Shown piece after piece: positions 38,717-50,606 of a stretch of 64,000 nt of DNA. Source of the stretch: Annona cherimola (lineage: Eukaryota > Streptophyta > Magnoliopsida > Magnoliales > Annonaceae); assembly GCA_030490835.1 (NCBI GenBank), contig CM059971.1:47230012-47294011 (forward strand), written 5' to 3'. Positions within the stretch are counted from its first letter, which is position 1. Each line of letters begins with the position of its first letter. The notes under the pieces are model-generated. The model made no database searches and was not told where the DNA came from. It was given only the letters and a program-made list of their open reading frames with translations. A program made the translations under genes and the position numbers.

Positions 38717-38949
38717 AACGAGTAAACTTTAACGCATTCTAATAGATTCAAAACAACCGAATCGGAGGTAAGGAACTTCAATAAATAAGAACTAGCAACA
38801 ATCCCTTAATTTCGTTTACATTCGAACGACAACGGAGGACGTTAAAGGCATTCAAATCGAATCAAATGCATTGAGTTTGATAGAATGAACTTTGATTATT
38901 TAGAATAGTGTACAACTCAATCTAATTGACTTGATTTTACTGTAATATG
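38717..38949 (+). repeat. Monomer class J (type copy)
   Basis: Recognised by cccttaatttcg, acaacggaggacgtt, aaatgcattgagtttgatag (or gttggatag) and the tail ttgattttactgtaat. The sublineage at 39416, 41048, 42914 and 46412 also has aacatccgaatcggagg and aaaggtattc. J rears at 41048 and 42914 are replaced by a class D rear (ggatagtgtagaactc). Confidence 0.84.
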
Positions 38950-39648
38950 AACGAATAAACTTTAACGCATTCCAATAGATTCAAAACCACTGAATCGGAG
39001 GTAATGAACTTCAATAAATAAGAACTAGCAACAATCCCTTGATTTCGTTTACATTCGAACGACAACGGATGACGTTAAAGGCATTCAAATCGAATCAAAT
39101 GAATTCAGTCGGATAGAATGAACTGTGATTATTTAGGATAGTGTACAACTCAATCTAATTGACTTAATTTGTCTGTAATGTGAACGAGTAAACTTTAACG
39201 CATTCCAATAGATTCAAAACAACCGAATCGGAGGTAAGGAACTTCAATAAATAAGAACTAGCAACAATCCCTTGATTTCGTTTGCATTCGAACGACAACG
39301 GATGACGTTAAAGGCATTCATATCGAATCAAATGAATTGAGTTGGATAGAATGAACTTTGATTATTTAGAATAGTGTACAACTCAATCTAATTGACTTAG
39401 TTTTACAGTAATGTGAACGAGTAAACTTTAACGCATTCTAATAGATTCAAAACATCCGAATCGGAGGTAAGGAACTTCAATAAATAAGAACTAGCAACAA
39501 TCCCTTAATTTCGTTTACATTCGAACGACAACGGAGGACGTTAAAGGTATTCAAATCGAATCAAATGCATTGAGTTGGATAGAATGAACTTTGATTATTT
39601 AGAATAGTGTACAACTCAATCTAATTGACTTGATTTTACTGTAATGTG

Positions 39649-39881
39649 AACGAATAAACTTTAACGCATTCCAATAGATTTAAAACAACCGAATCGGAGG
39701 TAAGAAACTTCAATAAATAAGAACTAGCAACAATCCCTTGATTTCGTTTACATTCGAACGACAACGGATGACGTTAAAGGCATTCAAATCGAATCAAATG
39801 AATTCAGTCGGATAGAATGAACTGTGATTATTTAGGATAGTGTACAACTCAATCTAATTGACTTAATTTGTCTGTAATGTG
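39649..39881 (+). repeat. Monomer class K (F-like, gatttaaaac)
   Basis: Begins aacgaataaac and has gatttaaaacaaccgaatcg, gaggtaagaaac, ttgatttcgtttacattcg and an F-type rear (cagtcgg, gaactgtg, ttaggatag). Copies: 41748, 43614, 44780, 46645. K/I hybrids at 40815 and 42681 have the I rear. The class appears only between 39.6 and 46.9 kb, so it marks that domain. Confidence 0.82.
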
Positions 39882-41280
39882 AACGAGTAAACTTTAACGC
39901 ATTCCAATAGATTCAAAACAACCGAATCGTACGTAAGGAACTTCAATAAATAAGAACTAGCAACAATCCCTTGATTTCGTTTACATTCGAACCACAACGG
40001 ATGACGTTAAAGGCATTCAAATCGAATCAAATGAATTGAGTTGGATAGAATGAACTTTGATTATTTAGAATAGTGTACACCTCAATCTAATTGACTTAAT
40101 TTTACTGAAATGAGAACGAGTAAACTTTAACGCATTCTAATAGATTCAAAACAACCAAATCGAACGTAAGGAACTTTCAATAAATAAGAATTAACAACAA
40201 TCCCTTGATTTTATTTACATTCGAATGATAACGAACGACCTTAAAAGCATTGAAATTGAATCAAATGAATTCAGTCGGATAGAATGAACTTTGATTATTT
40301 AGAATAGTGTACAACTCAATCTAATTGACTTGATTTGACTGTAATGAGAACGAGTAAACTTTAACGCATTCTAATAGATTCAAAACAACCGAATCGGAAG
40401 TAAGGAACTTCAATAAATAAGAACTAGCAACAATCCCTTGATTTCGTTTACATTCGAATGATAACGAACGACCTTAAAAGCATTGAAATTGAATTAAATG
40501 AATTCAGTCGGATAGAATGAACTTTGATTATTTAGAATAGTGTACAACTCAATCTAATTGACTTGATTTGACTGTAATGAGAACGAGTAAACTTTAACGC
40601 ATTCTAATAGATTCAAAACAACCGAATCGGAAGTAAGGAACTTCAATAAATAAGAACTAGCAACAATCCCTTAATTTCGTTTACATTCGAACGACAACGG
40701 AGGACGTTAAAGGCATTCAAATCGAATCAAATGCATTGAGTTGGATAGAATGAACTTTGATTATTTAGAATAGTGTACAACTCAATCTAATTGACTTGAT
40801 TTTACTGTAATGTGAACGAATAAACTTTAACGCATTCCAATAGATTTAAAACAACCGAATCGGAGGTAAGAAACTTCAATAAATAAGAACTAGCAACAAT
40901 CCCTTGATTTCGTTTGCATTCGAACGACAACGGATGACGTTAAAGGCATTCATATCGAATCAAATGAATTGAGTTGGATAGAATGAACTTTGATTATTTA
41001 GAATAGTGTACAACTCAATCTAATTGACTTAGTTTTACAGTAATGTGAACGAGTAAACTTTAACGCATTCTAATAGATTCAAAACATCCGAATCGGAGGT
41101 AAGGAACTTCAATAAATAAGAACTAGCAACAATCCCTTAATTTCGTTTACATTCGAACGACAACGGAGGACGTTAAAGGTATTCAAATCGAATCAAATGC
41201 ATTGAGTTGGATAGAATGAACTTTGATTATTTAGGATAGTGTAGAACTCAATCTAATTGACTTGATTTGTCTGTAATGTG

Positions 41281-44200
41281 AACGAGCAAACTTTAACGCA
41301 TTCCAATAGATTCAAAACAACCGAATCGTACGTAAGGAACTTCAATAAATAAGAACTAGCAACAATCCCTTGATTTCGTTTGCATTCGAACCACAACGGA
41401 TGACGTTAAAGGCATTCAAATCGAATCAAATGAATTGAGTTGGATAGAATGAACTTTGATTATTTAGAATAGTGTACACCTCAATCTAATTGACTTAATT
41501 TTACTGAAATGAGAACGAGTAAACTTTAACGCATTCTAATAGATTCAAAACAACCAAATCGAACGTAAGGAACTTTCAATAAATAAGAATTAACAACAAT
41601 CCCTTGATTTTATTTACATTCGAATGATAACGAACGACCTTAAAAGCATTGAAATTGAATCAAATGAATTCAGTCGGATAGAATGAACTTTGATTATTTA
41701 GAATAGTGTACAACTCAATCTAATTGACTTGATTTTACTGTAATGTGAACGAATAAACTTTAACGCATTCCAATAGATTTAAAACAACCGAATCGGAGGT
41801 AAGAAACTTCAATAAATAAGAACTAGCAACAATCCCTTGATTTTGTTTACATTCGAACGACAACGGATGACGTTAAAGGCATTCAAATCGAATCAAATGA
41901 ATTCAGTCGGATAGAATGAACTGTGATTATTTAGGATAGTGTACAACTCAATCTAATTGACTTAATTTGTCTGTAATGTGAACGAGTAAACTTTAACGCA
42001 TTCCAATAGATTCAAAACAACCGAATCGTACGTAAGGAACTTCAATAAATAAGAACTAGCAACAATCCCTTGATTTCGTTTACATTCGAACCACAACGGA
42101 TGACGTTAAAGGCATTCAAATCGAATCAAATGAATTGAGTTTGATAGAATGAACTTTGATTATTTAGAATAGTGTACACCTCAATCTAATTGACTTAATT
42201 TTACTGAAATGAGAACGAGTAAACTTTAACGCATTCTAATAGATTCAAAACAACCAAATCGAACGTAAGGAACTTTCAATAAATAAGAATTAACAACAAT
42301 CCCTTGATTTTATTTACATTCGAATGATAACGAACGACCTTAAAAGCATTGAAATTGAATCAAATGAATTCAGTCGGATAGAATGAACTTTGATTATTTA
42401 GAATAGTGTACAACTCAATCTAATTGACTTGATTTGACTGTAATGAGAACGAGTAAACTTTAACGCATTCTAATAGATTCAAAACAACCGAATCGGAAGT
42501 AAGGAACTTCAATAAATAAGAACTAGCAACAATCCCTTAATTTCGTTTACATTCGAACGACAACGGAGGACGTTAAAGGCATTCAAATCGAATCAAATGC
42601 ATTGAGTTGGATAGAATGAACTTTGATTATTTAGAATAGTGTACAACTCAATCTAATTGACTTGATTTTACTGTAATGTGAACGAATAAACTTTAACGCA
42701 TTCCAATAGATTTAAAACAACCGAATCGGAGGTAAGAAACTTCAATAAATAAGAACTAGCAACAATCCCTTGATTTCGTTTGCATTCGAACGACAACGGA
42801 TGACGTTAAAGGCATTCATATCGAATCAAATGAATTGAGTTGGATAGAATGAACTTTGATTATTTAGAATAGTGTACAACTCAATCTAATTGACTTAGTT
42901 TTACAGTAATGTGAACGAGTAAACTTTAACGCATTCTAATAGATTCAAAACATCCGAATCGGAGGTAAGGAACTTCAATAAATAAGAACTAGCAACAATC
43001 CCTTAATTTCGTTTACATTCGAACGACAACGGAGGACGTTAAAGGTATTCAAATCGAATCAAATGCATTGAGTTGGATAGAATGAACTTTGATTATTTAG
43101 GATAGTGTAGAACTCAATCTAATTAACTTGATTTGTCTGTAATGTGAACGAGTAAACTTTAACGCATTCCAATAGATTCAAAACAACCGAATCGTACGTA
43201 AGGAACTTCAATAAATAAGAACTAGCAACAATCCCTTGATTTCGTTTACATTCGAACCACAACGGATGACGTTAAAGGCATTCAAATCGAATCAAATGAA
43301 TTGAGTTGGATAGAATGAACTTTGATTATTTAGAATAGTGTACACCTCAATCTAATTGACTTAATTTTACTGAAATGAGAACGAGTAAACTTTAACGCAT
43401 TCTAATAGATTCAAAACAACCAAATCGAACGTAAGGAACTTTCAATAAATAAGAATTAACAACAATCCCTTGATTTTATTTACATTCGAATGATAACGAA
43501 CGACCTTAAAAGCATTGAAATTGAATCAAATGAATTCAGTTGGATAGAATGAACTTTGATTATTTAGAATAGTGTACAACTCAATCTAATTGACTTGATT
43601 TTACTGTAATGTGAACGAATAAACTTTAACGCATTCCAATAGATTTAAAACAACCGAATCGGAGGTAAGAAACTTCAATAAATAAGAACTAGCAACAATC
43701 CCTTGATTTCGTTTACATTCGAACGACAACGGATGACGTTAAAGGCATTCAAATCGAATCAAATGAATTCAGTCGGATAGAATGAACTGTGATTATTTAG
43801 GATAGTGTACAACTCAATCTAATTGACTTAATTTGTCTGTAATGTGAACGAGTAAACTTTAACGCATTCCAATAGATTCAAAACAACCGAATCGGACGTA
43901 AGGAACTTCAATAAATAAGAACTAGCAACAATCCCTTGATTTCGTTTACATTCGAACCACAACGGATGACGTTAAAGGCATTCAAATCGAATCAAATGAA
44001 TTGAGTTGGATAGAATGAACTTTGATTATTTAGAATAGTGTACACCTCAATCTAATTGACTTAATTTTACTGAAATGAGAACGAGTAAACTTTAACGCAT
44101 TCTAATAGATTCAAAACAACCAAATCGAACGTAAGGAACTTTCAATAAATAAGAATTAACAACAATCCCTTGATTTTATTTACATTCGAATGATAACGAA

Positions 44201-45012
44201 CGACCTTAAAAGCATTGAAATTGAATCAAATGAATTCAGTCGGATAGAATGAACTTTGATTATTTAGAATAGTGTACAACTCAATCTAATTGACTTGATT
44301 TAACTGTAATGAGAACGAGTAAACTTTAACGCATTCTAATAGATTCAAAACAACCGAATCGGAAGTAAGGAACTTCAATAAATAAGAACTAGCAACAATC
44401 CCTTGATTTCGTTTACATTCGAATGATAACGAACGACCTTAAAAGCATTGAAATTGAATTAAATGAATTCAGTCGGATAGAATGAACTTTGATTATTTAG
44501 AATAGTGTACAACTCAATCTAATTGACTTGATTTGACTGTAATGAGAACGAGTAAACTTTAACGCATTCTAATAGATTCAAAACAACCGAATCGGAAGTA
44601 AGGAACTTCAATAAATAAGAACTAGCAACAATCCCTAAATTTCGTTTACATTCGAACGACAACGGAGGACGTTAAAGGCATTCAAATCGAATCAAATGCA
44701 TTGAGTTGGATAGAATGAACTTTGATTATTTAGAATAGTGTACAACTCAATCTAATTGACTTGATTTTACTGTAATGTGAACGAATAAACTTTAACGCAT
44801 TCCAATAGATTTAAAACAACCGAATCGGAGGTAAGAAACTTCAATAAATAAGAACTAGCAACAATCCCTTGATTTCGTTTACATTCGAACGACAACGGAT
44901 GACGTTAAAGGCATTCAAATCGAATCAAATGAATTCAGTCGGATAGAATGAACTGTGATTATTTAGGATAGTGTACAACTCAATCTAATTGACTTAATTT
45001 GTCTGTAATGTG
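41281..45012 (+). repeat. 8-monomer unit (1,866 bp), two copies
   Basis: 41281-43146 is A B/J K A B C/J K/I J/D. 43147-45012 is A B/J K A B C/B C/J K. Both are 1,866 bp and share cgtacg or cggacg A monomers with cgaaccacaac. They differ where the second includes a C/B monomer and lacks the K/I and J/D pair. B/J denotes a B monomer whose tail is ttgattttactgtaatgtg. Confidence 0.78.
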
Positions 45013-47110
45013 TACGAGTAAACTTTAACGCATTCCAATAGATTCAAAACAACCGAATCGTACGTAAGGAAATTCAATAAATAAGAACTAGCGACAATCC
45101 CTTGATTTCGTTTACATTCGAACGACAACGGATGACGTTAACGGCATTCAAATCGAATCAAATGAATTGAGTTGGATAGAATGAACTTTGATTATTTAGA
45201 ATAGTGTACACCTCAATCTCAATGACTTAATTTTACTGAAATGAGAACGTGTAAACTTTAACGCATTCTAATAGATTCAAAACAACCAAATCGAACGTAA
45301 GGAACTTTCAATAAATAAGAATTAACAACAATCCCTTGATTTTATTTACATTCGAATGATAACGAACGACCTTAAAAGCATTGAAATTGAATCAAATGAA
45401 TTCAATCGGATAGAATGAACTTTGATTATTTAGAATAGTGTACGACTCAATCTAATTGACTTGATTTGACTGTAATGAGAACGAGTAAACTTTAACGCAT
45501 TCTAATAGATTCAAAACAACCGAATCGGAAGTAAGGAACTTCAATAAATAAGAACTAGCAACAATCCCTTTATTTCGTTTGCATTGGAACGACAACAAAT
45601 TACCTTAAAGGCGTTCGAATCGAATCAACTGAATTCAGTCGGATAGAATGAACTGTGATTATTTAGAATAGTGTACAACTCGATCTAATTGACTTAATTT
45701 GACTGTAATGTGAACGAGTAAACTTTAACGCATTCTAATAGATTCAAAACAACCGAATCGGAGGTAAGGAACTTCAATAAATAAGAACTAGCAACAATCC
45801 CTTAATTTCGTTTACATTCGAACGACAACGGAGGACGTTAAAGGCATTCAAATCGAATCAAATGCATTGAGTTTGATAGAATGAACTTTGATTATTTAGA
45901 ATAGTGTACAACTCAATCTAATTGACTTGATTTTACTGTAATGTGAACGAATAAACTTTAACGCATTCCAATAGATTCAAAACCACTGAATCGGAGGTAA
46001 TGAACTTCAATAAATAAGAACTAGCAACAATCCCTTGATTTCGTTTACATTCGAACGACAACGGATGACGTTAAAGGCATTCAAATCGAATCAAATGAAT
46101 TCAGTCGGATAGAATGAACTGTGATTATTTAGGATAGTGTACAACTCAATTTAATTGACTTAATTTGTCTGTAATGTGAACGAGTAAACTTTAACGCATT
46201 CCAATAGATTCAAAACAACCGAATCGGAGGTAAGGAACTTCAATAAATAAGAACTAGCAACAATCCCTTGATTTCGTTTGCATTCGAACGACAACGGATG
46301 ACGTTAAAGGCATTCATATCGAATCAAATGAATTGAGTTGGATAGAATGAACTTTGATTATTTAGAATAGTGTACAACTCAATCTAATTGACTTAATTTT
46401 ATAGTAATGTGAACGAGTAAACTTTAACGCATTCTAATAGATTCAAAACATCCGAATCGGAGGTAAGGAACTTCAATAAATAAGAACTAGCAACAATCCC
46501 TTAATTTCGTTTACATTCGAACGACAACGGAGGACGTTAAAGGTATTCAAATCGAATCAAATGCATTGAGTTGGATAGAATGAACTTTGATTATTTAGAA
46601 TAGTGTACCACTCAATCTAATTGACTTGATTTTACTGTAATGTGAACGAATAAACTTTAACGCATTCCAATAGATTTAAAACAACCGAATCGGAGGTAAG
46701 AAACTTCAATAAATAAGAACTAGCAACAATCCCTTGATTTCGTTTCCATTCGAACGACAACGGATGACGTTAAAGGCATTCAAATCGAATCAAATGAATT
46801 CAGTCGGATAGAATGAACTGTGATTATTTAGGATAGTGTACAACTCAATCTAATTGACTTAATTTGTCTGTAATGTGAACGAGTAAACTTTAACGCATTC
46901 CAATAGATTCAAAACAACCGAATCGTACGTAAGGAACTTCAATAAATAAGAACTAGCAACAATCCCTTGATTTCGTTTACATTCGAACGACAACGGATGA
47001 CGTTAAAGGCATTCAAATCGAAACAATTGAATTCAGTCGGATAGAATGAACTGTGATTATTTAGAATAGTGTACAACTCAATCTAATTGACTGAATTTGT
47101 CTGTAATGTG
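45013..47110 (+). repeat. I/J/K domain, last part
   Basis: Order A B C J F I J K A/F. The first monomer starts gtgtacgag, a substitution in the usual aacgag anchor. The last (46878) has cgtacg, gaaacaattgaattcagtc and a tail gactgaatttgtctg seen only here. It links the K domain to the third copy of the 17-monomer unit. Confidence 0.75.
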
Positions 47111-50100
47111 AACGAGTAAACTTTAACGCATTCCAATAGATTCAAAACAACCGAATCGGACGTAAGGAACTTCAATAAATAAGAACTAGCAACAATCTCT
47201 TGATTTCGTTTACATTCGAACGACAACGGATGACGTTAAAGGCATTCAAATCGAATCAAATGAATTGAGTTGGATAGAATGAACTTTGATTATTTAGAAT
47301 AGTGTACACCTCAATCTAATTGACTTAATTTTACTGAAATGAGAACGAGTAAACTTTAACGCATTCTAATAGATTCAAAACAACCAAATCGAACGTAACG
47401 AACTTTCAATAAATAAGAATTAACAACAATCCCTTGATTTTATTTACATTCGAATGATAACGAACGACCTTAAAAGTATTGAAATTGAATGAAATGAATT
47501 CAGTCGGATAGAATGAACTTTGATTATTTAGAATAGTGTACAACTCAATCTAATTGACTTGATTTGACTGTAATGAGAACGAGTAAACTTTAACGCATTC
47601 TAATAGATTCAAAACAACCGAATCGGAAGTAAGGAACTTCAATAAATAAGAACTAGCAACAATCCCTTTATTTCGTTTGCATTGGAACGACAACAAATTT
47701 CATTAAAGTCGTTCGAATCGAATCAACTGAATTCAGTCGGATAGAATGAACTGTGATTATTTAGAATAGTGTACAACTCGATCTAATTGACTTAATTTGA
47801 CTGTAATGTGAACGAGTAAACTTTAACGCATTCCAATAGATTCAAAACGACCGAATCGGAGGTAAGGAACTTCAATAAATAAGAACTAGCAACAATCCCT
47901 TGATTTCGTTTACATTCGAACGACAACGGATGACGTTAAAGGCATTCAAATCGAATCAAATGAATTGAGTTGGATAGAATGAACTTTGATTATTTAGGAT
48001 AGTGTACAACTCAATCTAATTGACTTGATTTGTCTGTAATGTGAACGAGTAAACTTCAACGCATTCCAATAGATTCAAAACAACCGAATCGGACGTAAGG
48101 AACTTCAATAAATAAGAACTAGCAACAATCCCTTGATTTCGTTTACATTCGAACGACAACGGATGACGTTAAAGGCATTCAAATCGAATCAAATGAATTG
48201 AGTTGGATAGAATGAACTTTGATTATTTAGAATAGTGTACACCTCAATCTAATTGACTTAATTTTACTGTAATGTGAACGAATAAGCTTTAACGCATTCC
48301 AATAGATTCAAAACAACCGAATCGGAGGTAAGGAACTTCAATAAATAAGAACTAGCAACAATCCCTTTATTTCGTTTGCATTGGAACGACAACGGATGAC
48401 GTTAAAGGCATTCAAATCGAATCAAATGAATTGAGTCGGATAGAATGAACTGTGATTATTTAGGATAGTGTATAACTCAATCTAATTGACTTGATTTGAC
48501 TGTAATGTGAACGAATAAACTTTAACGCATTCCAATAGATTCAAAACAACCGAATCGGACGTAAGGAACTGCAATAAATAAGAACTAACAACAATCTCTT
48601 AATTTCGTTTGCATACGAACGACAACGGATGACGGTAAAGGCATTCAAATTGAATCAAATGAATTGAGTCGGATAGAATGAACTTTGATTATTTAGAATA
48701 GTGTACAACTCAATCTAATTGACTTGATTTGACTGCAATGAGAACGAGTAAACTTTGACGCATTCTAATAGATTCAAAACAACCGAATCGGAAGTAAGGA
48801 ACTTCAATAAATAAGAACTAGCAACAATCCCTTTATTTCGTTTGCATTGGAACGACAACAAATTACCTTAAAGGCGTTCGAATCGAATCAACTGAATTCA
48901 GTCGGATAGAATGAACTGTGATTATTTAGAATAGTGTACAACTCGATCTAATTGACTTAATTTGACTGTACTGTGAACGAGTAAACTTTAACGCATTCCA
49001 ATAGATTCAAAACAACCGAATCGGAGGTAAGGAACTTCAATAAATAAGAACTAGCAACAATCCCTTTATTTCGTTTGCATTGGAACGACAACGGATGACG
49101 TTAAAGGCATTCAAATCGAATCAAATGAATTGAGTTGGATAGAATGAACTTTGATTATTTAGAATAGTGTACGACTCAATCTAATTGACTTGATTTGACT
49201 GTAATGAGAACGAGTAAACTTTAACGCATTCTAATAGATTCAAAACAACCGAATCGGAAGTAAGGAACTTCAATAAATAAGAACTAGCAACAATCCCTTT
49301 ATTTCATTTGCATTGGAACGACAACAAATGACCTTAAAGGCGTTCGAATCGAATCAACTGAATTCAGTCGGATAGAATGAACTTTGATTATTTAGAATAG
49401 TGTACAACTCGATCTAATTGACTTAATTTGACTGTAATGTGAACGAATAAACTTTAACGCATTCCAATATATTCAAAACAACCGAATCGGACGTAAGGAA
49501 CTGCAATAAATAAGAACTAACAACAATCTCTTGATTTCGTTTGCATACGAACGACAACGGATGACGGTAAAGGCATTCAAATTGAATCAAATGAATTGAG
49601 TCGGATAGAATGTACTTTGATTATTTAGAATAGTGTACAACTCAATCTAATTGAATTGATTTGACTGTATTGAGAACGAGTAAACTTTAACGCATTCTAA
49701 TAGATTCAAAACAACCAAATCGGAAGTAAGGAACTTCAATAAATAAGAACTAGCAACAATCCCTTTATTTCGTTTGCATTGGAACGACAACAAATTACCT
49801 TAAAGGCGTTCGAATCGAATCAACTGAATTCAGTCGGATAGAATGAACTGTGATTATTTAGAATAGTGTACAACTCGATCTAATTGACTTAATTTGACTG
49901 TAATGTGAACGAGTAAACTTTAACGCATTCCAATAGATTCAAAACAACCGAATCGGAGGTAAGGAACTTCAATAAATAAGAACTAGCAACAATCCCTTGA
50001 TTTCGTTTACATTCGAACGAAAACGGATGACGTTAAAGGCATTCAAATCGAATCAATTGAATTGAGTTGGATAGAATGAACTTTGATTATTTAGAATAGT

Positions 50101-50606
50101 GTACAACTCAATCTAATTGACTTAATTTGTCTGTAATGTGAACGAGTAAACTTTAACGCATTCCAATAGATTCAAAACAACCGAATCGGACGTAAGGAAC
50201 TTCAATAAATAAGAACTAACAACAATCTCTTGATTTCGTTTACATTCGAACGACAACGGATGACGTTAAAGGCATTCAAATCGAATCAAATGAATTGAGT
50301 TGGATAGAATGAACTTTGATTATTTAGAATAGTGTACAACTCAATCTAATTGACTTAATTTTACAGTAATGTGAACGAGTAAACTTTAACGCATTCTAAT
50401 AGATTCAAAACAACCGAATCGGAGGTAAGGAACTTCAATAAATAAGAACAAGCAACAATCCCTTTATTTCGTTTGCATAGGAACGACAACAAATTACCTT
50501 AAAGGCGTTCGAATCGAATCAACTGAATTCAGTCGGATAGAATGAACTGTGATTATTTAGAATAGTGTACAACTCGATCTAATTGACTTAATTTGACTGT
50601 AATGTG
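47111..50606 (+). repeat. 17-monomer unit, copy 3, with 1- and 3-monomer deletions
   Basis: Order A B C D A H/A G C H/B C G C A/F A/I C. Marks shared with 30788-35216 include gaatgaaatg, aaagtcgttcg, cttcaacgc, taagctt, gtattgag and cgaacgaaaacgg. The offset to copy 2 is 16,323 bases at 48,044, 16,090 at 48,471 and 15,390 from 49,171, which shows the loss of exactly one and then exactly three monomers. The unit then runs on through the A/I and C monomers as in the first P-U domain. Confidence 0.86.

Larger units (their letters stand above)
38717..41280 (+). repeat. I/J/K domain, first part
   Basis: Order J F I J K A B C/B C/J K/I J/D. The J F I J K run recurs at 45713-46877, an offset of 6,996 bases (30 monomers), so the I/J/K domain is bracketed by two copies of the same segment. 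Confidence 0.76.
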
